A DNA stretch of 64,000 nt from Pseudomonas paralcaligenes. Lineage in GTDB: Bacteria > Pseudomonadota > Gammaproteobacteria > Pseudomonadales > Pseudomonadaceae. Of this stretch, positions 19,246 through 30,140 are shown piece after piece. The DNA lies in NCBI RefSeq assembly GCF_019655855.1, contig NZ_BPFX01000031.1, positions 35,626-99,625 of the forward strand, written 5' to 3'. The notes under the pieces were generated by a model. It saw only the letters and a program-made list of their open reading frames with translations. It was not told where the DNA came from and searched no databases. Positions within the stretch are counted from its first letter, which is position 1. The number at the start of each line of letters is the position of its first letter. The translations under genes and the position numbers were made by a program.

Positions 19246-20977
19246 ATCGACCACTGGTGGGAGCGGCCTTGGCCGCGATGACGGCGAGCACGGAGCATTC
19301 GCGGCCGAGGCCGCTCCCACGGGCATGAGTCCCGCCATCGTCATCCTCGGCGCTTCGGCGCTGGCCACCGCGCGCCGGGTGCGCGAGCGCTACCCCGCGG
19401 CACGCATCCACGGGCTGAGCGGACGGGTGGCAGAAGTCGACCAGAACTACCGCGAATTCGCCGAACACCTGCGTGGCCTGTATCGCGCCGGCACGCCGAT
19501 CATCGCCCTGTGCGCCGCCGGCATCGTCATCCGCAGCCTGGCGCCGGCGCTGGCGGAGAAGGGCGCCGAGCCGCCGGTGCTGGCCCTGGCCGAGGACGGC
19601 AGCGCCGTGGTGCCGCTGCTCGGCGGCCTGGCCGGGGTCAACCGCCTGGCCCGCGAACTGGGCGACTGGCTGGCGGTCGCGCCGGCCATCACCACCAGCG
19701 GCGAGCTGCGCTTCGGCACCTGCCTGCTCGACCCGCCGCCCGGCTACGTCCTGGCCGACCTGGAGCGGGGCAAGCGGCTGGTCAGCGACCTGCTCGGCGG
19801 TGCGCGCCTGCGCGTCGAGGGCGAGGCGCCCTGGCTGGCGCGGGCCGATCTGCCGCTGCATCCCGAGGGCGAGCGCTGCGTGCGCGTCGACGTGTCCGCC
19901 GCGGGCAATGACGATGCGTTGCTGATCCATCCGCGCCGGCTGCTGGCGCGCTGCACCGGAGGTGACGACGACCTCGCGCGGCGCCTGCGCGAGGCACTGG
20001 CCGCAGCCGGCCTGGCCGAGGCGGCGCTAGCCGCGCTGCTGGTCGAGGGCGAAGGGCGCGCGCTGCCGCTGGCCGAGCAGGCCGCCCGGGCGCTGGGCGT
20101 GCCGCTACGCTTCATCGAGTCGGACACGGCATTGCCGGCGGCCTGCCACGAGGCGCCGGGGCTGAGCCTGCACCTGGCCGACAGCCCGCAAGCCGCTGCC
20201 GCTATCGGCCGCCCGCGCGGCCGGCTCAGCGTGATCGGCATCGGCCCGGGCAGCGCCGAGCTGATGGCGCCGGCCGTGCGCCAGGCGCTGGACGCGGCCG
20301 AGGACGTGCTCGGCTACGAGACCTACGTGACCATGGCCGGCCCCTACCGCGCCGACCAGTGCTTGCACGCCAGCGACAACCGCGAGGAACTGCAGCGCGC
20401 CGCCCATGCCTTCGAGCTGGCGGCCGGGGGACGGCGGGTGGTGATGGTGTCCTCCGGCGACCCCGGCGTGTTTGCCATGGCCGCCGCGGTGATGGAGGCG
20501 CTGGAAGGATCTGTCGATCCGCGCTGGCAGGGCGTGGAGCTGGAGGTGCTGCCCGGCATCTCTGCGGCCCTGGCCACCGCCGCCAGGGCCGGCGCGCCGC
20601 TGGGCCACGACTTCTGCCTGATCTCCCTGTCCGACAACCTCAAGCCCTGGGCGGTGATCGAACGGCGCCTGCAGCACGCGGCGGCGGCCGACCTGGCGAT
20701 GGCCTTCTACAACCCGATCTCCCGGGCACGCCCCTGGCAGCTCGGCCGCGCCCTCGACCTGCTGCGCCAGCACCGCGAACCGCAGACCCTGGTGGTGCTC
20801 GGCCGCGACATCGGCCGCCCGGCCGAGGCCCTGCGCGTGCTCACCTTGGGCGAGCTGACCCCGGAGCAGGTGGACATGCGCACCCTGGTGATCGTCGGTT
20901 CCAGCCAGACCCGGCGCTTCCCGCGCCAGGGCGGCGGCGAGTGGGTCTACACGCCGAGGTGGTATCCAGCAACGTAG
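19238..20977 (+). CDS. cobJ: CbiG-CobJ fusion (precorrin-3B C17-methyltransferase)
   Basis: A 579-residue fusion. Residues 30-320 resemble CbiG, including [16 protein letters not shown] and a CobE-like C-terminal part. Residues 328-579 are CobJ, the ring-contracting C-17 methyltransferase ([32 protein letters not shown]). The GTG at 19238 has GGGGGAG upstream and overlaps cobI. However, codons 7-28 read through a GTGGGAGCGG palindrome, and the family-like start is ATG 19325 (MSPAIVILG), which lacks a good ribosome site. The stop TAG lies in a GTAGGGTGCG repeat. Confidence 0.85.
   Translation: MAESTTGGSGLGRDDGEHGAFAAEAAPTGMSPAIVILGASALATARRVRERYPAARIHGLSGRVAEVDQNYREFAEHLRGLYRAGTPIIALCAAGIVIRSLAPALAEKGAEPPVLALAEDGSAVVPLLGGLAGVNRLARELGDWLAVAPAITTSGELRFGTCLLDPPPGYVLADLERGKRLVSDLLGGARLRVEGEAPWLARADLPLHPEGERCVRVDVSAAGNDDALLIHPRRLLARCTGGDDDLARRLREALAAAGLAEAALAALLVEGEGRALPLAEQAARALGVPLRFIESDTALPAACHEAPGLSLHLADSPQAAAAIGRPRGRLSVIGIGPGSAELMAPAVRQALDAAEDVLGYETYVTMAGPYRADQCLHASDNREELQRAAHAFELAAGGRRVVMVSSGDPGVFAMAAAVMEALEGSVDPRWQGVELEVLPGISAALATAARAGAPLGHDFCLISLSDNLKPWAVIERRLQHAAAADLAMAFYNPISRARPWQLGRALDLLRQHREPQTLVVLGRDIGRPAEALRVLTLGELTPEQVDMRTLVIVGSSQTRRFPRQGGGEWVYTPRWYPAT
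19257..19320. repeat. GTGGGAGCGG palindrome (family D) inside the cobJ start
   Basis: GTGGGAGCGGCCTTGGCCGC pairs with GCGGCCGAGGCCGCTCCCAC across a loop of about 24 nt. It resembles copies at 27873 and 34792. Here it lies between two candidate starts of cobJ, in frame and without a stop. Confidence 0.85.
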
Positions 20978-21011
20978 GGTGCGTGGGGCCGCCCAGGCTG
21001 TGCGCACCGAC
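20973..21011. repeat. Family B repeat fragment at the cobJ stop
   Basis: ACGTAGGGTGCG is followed by a degenerate right arm with TGTGCGCACCGACG. The TAG in the first arm is the cobJ stop codon. Confidence 0.5.
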
Positions 21012-21054
21012 GCTTTTTCCGAGGTGGTCCCACCCGGGAGCACCGGGAGCGGCC

Positions 21055-21546
21055 TCAGTTGCGGAATTCGATCTGCAGCTCGGCGCCTTCCACGGAGTCC
21101 CAGTAGTCGTCGCCCCGGTCGTTGGTGATCAGGCGGCCGTTCAACTGGTAGGGGCCGGGCTTGGTCGGCTTTTCCATGAACATCGGCGGCAATACCGGCT
21201 TGGGCGGCTCGACGGGTTCGCCCGGCTCCAGCCCCTGAACCAGTTCCTCGGGCAGGTGCAGGTCGAGCTTCACCGGCGGCAGCGGCACCTTGACGGCAGG
21301 GGACACGGCCGACTTGGCGGCGGGCTTGGGCGCCGGCTTGGTGGGTTTGGGCGGCGCGGGCGCCGGTTTGGGCGCAGGTTTTTCCTCCGCCTTCTTCGCG
21401 GCGGGCGGTGGCGGAGTCGGCGCGCTTTTCTCGGGCCGGGCCTCGGCCTGTTTCCGGGGCGCATCGGGCGGAGGCTTGGGCGGCTCGTCGCAGGCCGCCA
21501 GCAGGCCGAGGGCCAGGAGCAGGGGGAGTGCGTGGAAAACTTTCAT
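21055..21546 (-). CDS. Proline/lysine-rich lipoprotein
   Basis: A 163-residue predicted lipoprotein. The ATG at 21546 begins MKVFHALPLLLALGLLAACD, with lipobox LAAC. Residues 22-90 are rich in proline, lysine and alanine and probably extended, giving a TonB-like spacer. The C-terminal 60 residues (GPYQLNGRLITNDRGDDYWDSVEGAELQIEFRN) look folded. No function is recognised. It is convergent with cobJ. Confidence 0.75.
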   Translation of the reverse strand: MKVFHALPLLLALGLLAACDEPPKPPPDAPRKQAEARPEKSAPTPPPPAAKKAEEKPAPKPAPAPPKPTKPAPKPAAKSAVSPAVKVPLPPVKLDLHLPEELVQGLEPGEPVEPPKPVLPPMFMEKPTKPGPYQLNGRLITNDRGDDYWDSVEGAELQIEFRN

Positions 21547-21663
21547 GGCGGACAGGTTTTCATGTCGATGCCCCATGCTCGCGCTTGAAGTGCGCCGTGG
21601 CAAGACCGTCGGGTTACGCCATATTGCACCGCAGCGGCCATGCCGGGGCATGGCCGCTGCGGA

Positions 21664-22464
21664 TCAGCGCTCGTCTTTGAGCAGGCGTTCGAGTTCGGCG
21701 TCCAGGTCCTGGCGCGGGTACTCCTGCCGCAGCTCGGCGAGCAACCGGTCGGCCTGTTCGCGCTGGCCTTCCTCGCGCAGGTGCAGCACCTGGCGCAGGC
21801 GCTCTTCCAGCGGTGGAGGCTCTTCGGCGAGTGCCTGCGCGCCCGCTCCGGTGTGCGATCGTGCTTCGGCCTGTGCTGCCTCTACCTGTGCTTTGGCAAT
21901 GGCCTGCGCCTTGGTCTTGGCCGCCATGTGCGCCTCGATGCCGGGCTTCGCCGGCTTGGCCGCATCGGCCATCGGCGCCGGTGCCGGTGCCATCGGTCGG
22001 GGCGCGGCGGCAGGCGGCGAGATCGGGAGGGCGGTGTCCGACTCGGCAAGTGCCCGCTCGGCCGGTGCCGGTTCGGCCTGGACGTACTCGCGTGCGCGGC
22101 TGTGCCGCTGCGCCTCCATGGCCGGTGCCACCTCGCGCAGGACCGGCGCCGGGGCGCTGGCTGCCGCCGGGGCGGGGGCGTCGTAGGCCTGCGGCAGGCG
22201 GTCCCGGGTATTCAGGGCCAGGTTGAGGCCGATGCCGAACACCGCCAGGCCCGCCACCGCCATGGACCAGCGGGTGCGGCTGCCGGCGCCGAACAGCCAG
22301 GCGTGCAGGCGTTGCGCCGCGCTCGGCTTCGACTGGGCCAGCGCCTCGCGGGCGGCGGCGATGATCCGCGCGTCCATGGCGGCCGAGGGCTCGCCCTGGG
22401 CGTGCTGGCGGAAATGCTCCAGCAGCTGCCGTTCCTGCTGCAGTTCGCTGTCGTGTTGGCTCAT
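21664..22464 (-). CDS. Single-pass membrane protein, putative anti-sigma factor
   Basis: A 266-residue protein. The acidic, glutamine-rich N-terminus (residues 1-60) is followed by a membrane helix at about 67-85 (WSMAVAGLAVFGIGLNLAL). Then comes a long alanine/proline-rich periplasmic stretch and a C-terminal helical region (LRQVLHLREEGQREQADRLLAEL). It overlaps the ECF sigma gene as ATGA, as anti-sigma genes often do. No zinc-anti-sigma HxxxCxxC motif is seen, so the role rests on context. It may correspond to SbrR of P. aeruginosa, unproven. Confidence 0.7.
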   Translation of the reverse strand: MSQHDSELQQERQLLEHFRQHAQGEPSAAMDARIIAAAREALAQSKPSAAQRLHAWLFGAGSRTRWSMAVAGLAVFGIGLNLALNTRDRLPQAYDAPAPAAASAPAPVLREVAPAMEAQRHSRAREYVQAEPAPAERALAESDTALPISPPAAAPRPMAPAPAPMADAAKPAKPGIEAHMAAKTKAQAIAKAQVEAAQAEARSHTGAGAQALAEEPPPLEERLRQVLHLREEGQREQADRLLAELRQEYPRQDLDAELERLLKDER

Positions 22465-23045
22465 GCGGATACCTCCTCGGCCGAAGCCGGATCGGCCAGC
22501 AGCCGACGTAACTTGTTCAGCGCGTAGCGCAGGCGGCTTTTCACGGTTTCCGCCGGCGTCCGGGTGAGTTCGGCGATCTGGTGCAGTTCGAGGTCGCCGT
22601 GTGCGCGCAGCAGGAATACCTCGCGCTGCTCCTCGGGCAGGTCGGCCAGCGCCGCTTGCAGGCGTTCCTGGTTGCGGCTCAGCACCAGTTGCTGCTCCGG
22701 GCCGGGGCCCGGGTCGGCGCTGGCGTGGCGCGTCTCGTCGTACTCATCGAGCTTTCCCTGATGACGCCCGCTCTTGCGCCAGTGGTCGATCAGGCGGTTG
22801 CGCGCGATCTGGTACAGCCAGGTCTTGAACAGCACCGCCTCGCGCTGTTCGCTGGCGCTGCGGATCAGACTCATCCAGGTGTCCTGGAACACCTCCTCGG
22901 CCAGGGCGTGGTCGCCGCACAGGCCGAGCAGGAAGCGGAACAGGCCGAGGCGGTGGCGCTCGTAGAGCGTGGCGAAGGCCGCCGCGTCGCCGTTGCGATA
23001 ACGCCGCAGCAGCGCGGCGCCATCGTCTTGCAGTGGGAGGTTCAA
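22461..23045 (-). CDS. ECF-type RNA polymerase sigma factor
   Basis: A 194-residue sigma-70 family protein. Region 2 is at about residues 22-95 (LYERHRLGLFRFL through FKTWLYQIARNRLIDHWRK) and region 4 at about 128-183 (LPEEQREVFLLRAHGDLELHQIAELTRTPAETVKSRLRYALNKLR). It starts with TTG immediately after the VWA stop, so expression is probably coupled to that gene. It may correspond to SbrI of P. aeruginosa, but this is not proven by sequence here. The likely anti-sigma overlaps its 3' end. Confidence 0.88.
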   Translation of the reverse strand: MNLPLQDDGAALLRRYRNGDAAAFATLYERHRLGLFRFLLGLCGDHALAEEVFQDTWMSLIRSASEQREAVLFKTWLYQIARNRLIDHWRKSGRHQGKLDEYDETRHASADPGPGPEQQLVLSRNQERLQAALADLPEEQREVFLLRAHGDLELHQIAELTRTPAETVKSRLRYALNKLRRLLADPASAEEVSA

Positions 23046-24761
23046 TTAGTCGGCCCTGACTTGAACGTTTTGCGGAGTTTGCAGGCTCTGCGCCAGTTCC
23101 ACCAGTTGCACGAACTCGCCGCGCAGGCCGAACGGGTCATCGCCCCGGGCGCCGCGGGCCAGCGTGGCGCTGTCGGCCAGGGAGAAGGCGCCGGTGTACT
23201 GGCCGCCGCGCAGCTGCTGAGCGAAGGCCGCCACCGCCGCGGCGAAGCGCAGGTCGTCGCTGGCCTGGGCGATGGGTGTCGCCTCGCCCTTGGCGATGGG
23301 CCGCTCCACCAGCTTGCTGGCGCTGCCCTCCGGCGCCTTGTAGCGCAGGCGCAGCCAGGCGATCTCGCCGGGTTTGCCCTGGTCGCCGGCGACGCGGGCA
23401 TAGCGCAGCGGTTCCAGCCAGCCCTTGGCGCCCACCGGCACCACCTCGTACAGCGCGGTGACCGTGTGCCCGGCACCGATCTCGCCGGCGTCGACCTTGT
23501 CGTTGGCGAAGTCCTCGCGCTTCAGGGCACGATTCTCGTAGCCCAGCAGGCGGTACTCGCTGACCTCGGCCGGGTTGAACTCGACCTGGATCTTCACGTC
23601 CTTGGCCATCACCGCCAGGGTCGAGCTGAGCTGGTCGACCAGTACCTTGCGCGCCTCGCGCAGGTTGTCGATGTAGGCGTAGTTGCCGTCGCCGGCGTCG
23701 GCCAGCTGCTCCATCAGCTGCTCGTTGTAGTTGCCCGCGCCGAAGCCCAGGGTGGTCAGCGACACGCCGGTCTTGCGCTTGTCGGCGGCCAGCTGCTTGA
23801 GCGTCTCGAAGTCGCTGATACCGACGTTGAAGTCGCCATCGGTGGCCAGCAGGATACGGTTGATGCCGTCCTTCAGCAGGCCCTTCTGCGCCTCCTGGTA
23901 GGCCAACTGGATGCCGGATTCGCCGGCGGTGGAGCCGCCGGCAGTGAGCCGGTCGATGGCGGCGCGGATCTTCGCCTTCTCGCTGCCGGCGGTGGATTCC
24001 AGCACCACGCTGGAGGTGCCTGCGTAGGTGACCAGGGCCACCCGGTCCTGCGGGCGCAACTGGTCGACCAGCAGCTTGAGGGTGGCTTGGACCATGGGCA
24101 GGCCTTCGCGGCGGTCCATGGAGCCGGAGACGTCGACCAGGAACACCAGGTTGGCCGGCGGCAGCTCGGCAACGCTCAGGTCGGCGGCCTTGATCGCCAC
24201 CCGCAGCAGGCGTGTCTCGGGGTTCCAGGGCGTGGTCGCCAGTTCCGTGGCGACGCTGAACGGCACGTCACCCTCGGGTTTGGGATAGGCATAGGGGAAG
24301 TAGTTGACCAGCTCCTCCAGGCGCACCGCGTCCCTGGGCGGCAGGCTGCCGTCGTTGAGGAAGCGGCGCACGTTGGCGTAGGCGCCGGTGTCCACGTCGA
24401 TGCTGAAGGTCGACACCGGCTGTTCGGCCACGGCCTGCACCGGATTGCCCTCGATCTTCTGGTATTGCTCGCGGTTGGCGTCCCGGTAGCCGAAGCCGGC
24501 GCCATCGCTCAGCGGCGCCGGGGCGATCATCGGCGCCGCGTAGGGCATGGCCTTGCGCGCTTCCCGGGTTCTGGCCGCGGCCGGGGCGGCCTGCTCCTGC
24601 AGCCGTTCGTGGGTGGCGACAGGTTCGGCGGCCTGGGGTACGGCCTGGGGGGCGACCACACTGGGCGTGGCCTCGTCGTGGGAGGCGCTGCAGGCGGCCA
24701 GCGCCAGGGCCAGGGTGGCGCCGAAGCCGGCGAGCAGGGGTTGCGGGGCGATACGGGACAT
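23046..24761 (-). CDS. VWA domain lipoprotein (YfbK-like)
   Basis: A 571-residue predicted lipoprotein (LALAACSASH lipobox at residue 24). Residues 100-190 hold the conserved STFSIDVDTGAYANVRRFLN block. A VWA domain follows with MIDAS LVDVSGSMD (about 209-217) and a TDGDF element. The C-terminal part resembles DUF3520. Similar proteins occur in envelope-associated operons without known function. TAA is directly followed by the sigma-factor TTG, so the sigma factor is likely expressed with it. Confidence 0.85.
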   Translation of the reverse strand: MSRIAPQPLLAGFGATLALALAACSASHDEATPSVVAPQAVPQAAEPVATHERLQEQAAPAAARTREARKAMPYAAPMIAPAPLSDGAGFGYRDANREQYQKIEGNPVQAVAEQPVSTFSIDVDTGAYANVRRFLNDGSLPPRDAVRLEELVNYFPYAYPKPEGDVPFSVATELATTPWNPETRLLRVAIKAADLSVAELPPANLVFLVDVSGSMDRREGLPMVQATLKLLVDQLRPQDRVALVTYAGTSSVVLESTAGSEKAKIRAAIDRLTAGGSTAGESGIQLAYQEAQKGLLKDGINRILLATDGDFNVGISDFETLKQLAADKRKTGVSLTTLGFGAGNYNEQLMEQLADAGDGNYAYIDNLREARKVLVDQLSSTLAVMAKDVKIQVEFNPAEVSEYRLLGYENRALKREDFANDKVDAGEIGAGHTVTALYEVVPVGAKGWLEPLRYARVAGDQGKPGEIAWLRLRYKAPEGSASKLVERPIAKGEATPIAQASDDLRFAAAVAAFAQQLRGGQYTGAFSLADSATLARGARGDDPFGLRGEFVQLVELAQSLQTPQNVQVRAD

Positions 24762-24843
24762 GGCGGGGTCTCCTCGGGCGAACAGTCCATTCGCCCGGGT
24801 AGACGTAGCCGCCGGCGACTTCGGGTTAACAGGTCTTTGAAAA

Positions 24844-25169
24844 GGCCATGTACCCGTTACGTGTTGCAGACGCTACAGCCGCCCTGCGGAAGCGGCTTGC
24901 CTGGGAACCGGTAGGGTAGTTGGGTCGCAGGCCATAACCCATCAGCGTGATCGACCGCGGCACCGCTGGGTTACCCGGCAAGCGGCTAACCCACCCTATG
25001 CGTTGCGCAGTCAAGCCCTTCTATCTGAACACCGCAGCTGCCTGCCCCTGGATTCCCGCCTGCGCGGGAATGACGGTTTCGGAAGAAACTCCGCCCCCAC
25101 CTCGTCATCCCCGCGCAGGCGGGGACCCAGAAGGGCTCAGGGCGCTACGACATCTAACAGGGACATAGC
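24844..25169. repeat. Composite repeat bounded by GGCCATGTACCC/GGGACATAGC
   Basis: The ends resemble those of the 134-bp element. Inside are a GTAGGGTAGT/ACCCACCCTATG repeat and a block with CTGGATTCCCGC and GCGGGGACCCAG separated by a palindrome. The second half matches 49856-50012. The 604-bp span 24762-25365 holds no gene. Confidence 0.6.
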
Positions 25170-25178
25170 TTTTGAAAA

Positions 25179-25312
25179 GGCCATGTCCCCGTGCCGTGTC
25201 GTTGGTGCAATCCCGCTTTCGTGGGAGCGGCTGGGCGGCATTCCGATTGGCCGCGAAATTCGCGGATGAATCCGCTCCCACAAGGTGTGCCACAACCAAC
25301 GTGGGCATAGCC
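25179..25312. repeat. 134-bp MITE-like element, copy 2 (inverted)
   Basis: The reverse complement aligns over its full length with 11012-11145. They share the CTTGTGGGAGCGGATT, ATCCGCGAATTTCGCGG and CCAATCGGAATGCCGCCCAG stretches. The ends are GGCCATGTCCCC and GGGCATAGCC. Confidence 0.75.
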
Positions 25313-25365
25313 TTTGAAAAACTACCTGCGTTGCTGGCAATACAGCGTGCCTCGCATGCAGCCCG

Positions 25366-26802
25366 TCAAGCGCCCTGGCTTTCCGCGCAGAGCTGGCGGA
25401 CCAGCATGCCCAGGGTCATCATCGCCCGCTCGGATTCGCGGTTCCACGGGATGCCGCAGGTCAGCCGCAGGCAGTTGTTGAATTGCTCGGTGTTACTGAA
25501 GATCAGCCCCGGCGCGATGCTGATGCCCTGCTGCAGCGCCCGCACGTGCAGTTCCTGGGCGCTGACCTTGCCGGGCAGGCTGACCCAGAGGATGAAGCCG
25601 CCGTGCGGCCGGGTCATCTGCGTGCCTTCCGGGAAGTGCTGCTGCACCGCCAGCTGGTAGGCGGTCATGTTCTTGCGGTACTCCTGGCGGATGTGCCGCA
25701 GGTGGCGGTCGTAGCCGCCGTTCTCCAGGTAGGCGGCCACGCCCATCTGGGTCACGCTGCAGGCCGAGTGGGTGCTGAAGGTCTGCAGGCGCTCCACTTC
25801 TTCCTGGTAACGACCGGCGATGATCCAGCCAATGCGCACGCCCGGCGAGAGGGTCTTGGAGAAGCTGGAGCAGTACACCACCTGGTCGTCGCGGTCATGG
25901 GCCTTGAGCGCCTTGCTGCGCCCCGGCTCGAACAGCAGCTCGCCGTAGATGTCGTCCTCGATCACCCGGATGCCGTGGTCGGCGGTCAGGCGCAGCAGCT
26001 GCTTCTGGCGGTCCTCGGGGATGCTGCCGCCGAGCGGGTTGGACAGGCGCGCGGTGAGCACCAGCGCCTTGATCGGCCACTGGTTGGCGGCCAGCTGCAG
26101 TGCTTCCAGGCTGAGACCGATGGTCGGGTCGCTGGGAATCTCGATGACCTTGAGGCCGAGCACTTCCGCCAGTTGCAGCAGGCCGTAGTAGGTCGGCGAC
26201 TCGGCGGCGATCAGGTCGCCGGGCTGGGTCAGCACGCGCAGGGCCATGTGGATGGCGTCCACGCAGCCGTGGGTGATCACCACCTCGGAAGGGTCCACCG
26301 CCACGCCGGCATCGCGCATGCGGATCGCCACCTGGCGGCGCAGCGGCTCGTAGCCGGGGCTGAACATGTAGCTGAAGGCGCGCGGGCTCTGGAAGCGGGT
26401 GACCTTGGCCAGTTGCTGGTGCAGCGAGCGCACCGGCAGGTAGTCCACGTGCGGCACGGCCGCGCCGAGGGGAAACACGCCGTCCTGGCGCGAGTCGTTG
26501 AGCACCTGGCTGATGATGCTGCTGCGGGTGACCATGGCGGGGCGCTCGACCCGCGCGATGTCCGGGGTCGAGGCGGTGAGGCCGGCGCTCTGGTGCACGT
26601 AGAAGCCGGACTGCGGACGGGCGCGGATCAGGCCCATGTCTTCAAGGTTGGCGTAGGCCTGCAGCACGGTGGCATGGCTGACGCTGAGCTGGGAACTCAT
26701 CTTGCGCACCGACGGCACCCGCTCGCCGGGCTGGTAGACGCCGCGGCGGATATCCTCGGCCAGCAACTGGGCGATGCGCTGATAGAGCAACAAGCTGGTC
26801 AT
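25366..26802 (-). CDS. MocR/PdxR-type regulator (GntR HTH plus aminotransferase domain)
   Basis: A 478-residue protein. Residues 1-70 are a GntR winged helix (GVYQPGERVPSVRKMSSQLSVSHATVLQAYANLEDMG). Residues 100-478 are a class I aminotransferase fold with the PLP lysine in SSFSKTLSPGVRIGW. These act mostly as PLP-dependent regulators. AAGGAA lies 12 nt before the ATG. It is encoded after atuG, as its P. aeruginosa counterpart lies near the atu locus. Its regulon is unknown; possible operators are at 26827-26906. Confidence 0.88.
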   Translation of the reverse strand: MTSLLLYQRIAQLLAEDIRRGVYQPGERVPSVRKMSSQLSVSHATVLQAYANLEDMGLIRARPQSGFYVHQSAGLTASTPDIARVERPAMVTRSSIISQVLNDSRQDGVFPLGAAVPHVDYLPVRSLHQQLAKVTRFQSPRAFSYMFSPGYEPLRRQVAIRMRDAGVAVDPSEVVITHGCVDAIHMALRVLTQPGDLIAAESPTYYGLLQLAEVLGLKVIEIPSDPTIGLSLEALQLAANQWPIKALVLTARLSNPLGGSIPEDRQKQLLRLTADHGIRVIEDDIYGELLFEPGRSKALKAHDRDDQVVYCSSFSKTLSPGVRIGWIIAGRYQEEVERLQTFSTHSACSVTQMGVAAYLENGGYDRHLRHIRQEYRKNMTAYQLAVQQHFPEGTQMTRPHGGFILWVSLPGKVSAQELHVRALQQGISIAPGLIFSNTEQFNNCLRLTCGIPWNRESERAMMTLGMLVRQLCAESQGA

Positions 26803-26826
26803 TACAAGGTTCCTTACGCGACTGAA

Positions 26827-26906
26827 CCGTAACAGTAGCCAAATTCCGGACGACCGGATCGGTACAGTGAAACAATATGCCGACGGTACAGTTGCGTCTG
26901 TTACGG
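26827..26906. promoter_or_regulatory. Candidate MocR operator array
   Basis: CCGTAACAGT (26827-26836), two direct CGGTACAGT copies (26860-26868 and 26884-26892), and CTGTTACGG (26898-26906, inverse of the first). The direct copies start 24 bp apart. Confidence 0.5.
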
Positions 26907-27023
26907 AGCAGATATGGTCGACCGGCGCCGACCGGGTGATTGGGGAATGGGACTGCGGGAGGAAGGGGACGTTCCGTGACGCGGGGAGGACCGGGGGCGG
27001 ACGCCCCCGGCGGGTGCAGCGGG

Positions 27024-27842
27024 TCAGTCGACGAACAGGTCGGTCATCAGCTTGCTGGTGGGGTCGAAGCGGTACTGCTCGAAGTCCTCCTGGCCCTGCT
27101 CGCGGAGGATTTCCTCGTCCAGCAGCAGGCGGCCGCTGATGCTGCGCTCGCTGCTCGCGAGGATGGCGCAGGCGGCGTCGGCCATGATCGCCGGCAGGCG
27201 CGCGGCCTTCATCACCGCCGGGCCGCCGGCCTCGTACTCGATGGCGGCGGTGGCGATCACCGTCTTCGGCCACAGCGAGTTGACGCTGATGCCGTACTTG
27301 CGGAATTCCTCGTGCATGCCCAGCGTCAGCATGCTCATGCCGTACTTGGTGGTGGTGTACGGGCTGTAGCTGGAGAACCACTGGGGCGCGAGGTTGAGCG
27401 GCGGCGACAGGCTGAGGATGTGGCCGCGGCTCTGCTTGAGGTAGGGCAGGGCCGCCTGGCTGCAGACCATCACCGCGCGGGTGTTGATCTGGAACATCAG
27501 GTCGTAGCGCTTCGGCTCCAGCTGCTCGACGCCGACCAGGCGGATCGCCCCGGCGTTGTTGACCACGGCGTCGATGCCGCCGAAGTGGGCGGCGGCCTGG
27601 GCCATGGCGGCCTTCACCGCGCCCTCGTCGCGCACGTCCAGCTGCAGGGCCAGGGCCTTGCCGCCGGCCTCTTCGACTTCCGCGGCCACCGTGTGGATGG
27701 TGCCGGGCAGCTTGGGATGGGGCTCGGCGCTCTTCGCCGCGATGACGATGTTGGCGCCCTGGGCGGCGGCCTTGAGGGCGATCTCGCGGCCGATGCCGCG
27801 GCTGGCGCCGGTGATGAACAGGGTCTTGCCTTGCAGGGACAT
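27024..27842 (-). CDS. atuG: SDR family oxidoreductase AtuG
   Basis: A 272-residue short-chain dehydrogenase. The cofactor motif is GASRGIG (about residues 11-17), with NNAG in the middle and the active site YTTTK at about 158-162 after SLSPPLN. It resembles HSDL2-like enzymes. It is the last gene of the atu operon; its step in terpene breakdown is unassigned. The ATG at 27842 has AAGGAA 8 nt upstream; the ATG six bases earlier is too close to that site. Confidence 0.85.
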   Translation of the reverse strand: MSLQGKTLFITGASRGIGREIALKAAAQGANIVIAAKSAEPHPKLPGTIHTVAAEVEEAGGKALALQLDVRDEGAVKAAMAQAAAHFGGIDAVVNNAGAIRLVGVEQLEPKRYDLMFQINTRAVMVCSQAALPYLKQSRGHILSLSPPLNLAPQWFSSYSPYTTTKYGMSMLTLGMHEEFRKYGISVNSLWPKTVIATAAIEYEAGGPAVMKAARLPAIMADAACAILASSERSISGRLLLDEEILREQGQEDFEQYRFDPTSKLMTDLFVD

Positions 27843-27872
27843 GGGCATTTTCCTTGGCTCGTTTGAAATCGT

Positions 27873-27935
27873 GTGGGAGCGGCCTTGGCCGCGATGCCTG
27901 ACTGCGGCCTGCATCGAGGCCGAGGCCGCTCCCAC
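27873..27935. repeat. GTGGGAGCGG palindrome (family D) between atuF and atuG
   Basis: GTGGGAGCGGCCTTGGCCGC and GCCGAGGCCGCTCCCAC are the arms, with about 26 nt between. It lies 7 bp past the atuF stop. Confidence 0.85.
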
Positions 27936-27942
27936 CGGGGGA

Positions 27943-29931
<1,989 letters not shown>

Positions 29932-29971
29932 GTTGTTGTTCTACTCCTGCCGGTCAAACCGCATCGGTCTG

Positions 29972-30130
29972 CGTAAGGTGGATCGCGCTTTATCGATCCA
30001 CCGGGCGGTGTTCTGGTGGATCTAGCAAGTGCATCCACCCTACGAGCTGTTCCCCTCTCTCTCTGGGAGAGGGGCCAGGGGTGAGGGTGTTTCAGGCTGC
30101 TCCGAGCTGCCCGTGGTCCCCTCGCCCCAG
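29972..30130. repeat. Repeats in the atuF-atuE interval
   Basis: GTAAGGTGGATCGCGC to GCATCCACCCTACG (29972-30044) is a family-C palindrome. It is followed by CCCTCTCTCTCTGGGAGAGG (from 30053). No gene is seen in the 209-bp interval. Confidence 0.6.
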
Positions 30131-30140
30131 GGCGTTGATC

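Noticed and set aside
22581..24914. 777-codon plus-strand open frame opposite the VWA lipoprotein and sigma genes
   Set aside because: Antisense shadow of two recognised genes; composition is typical of such frames.
24844..25312. CRISPR array or tandem repeat
   Set aside because: The repeats are palindromic elements of different types, not regularly spaced direct repeats.
26867..27139. Plus-strand open frame of about 90 codons between MocR and atuG
   Set aside because: It runs into the atuG antisense strand, has no ribosome site and no conserved features.
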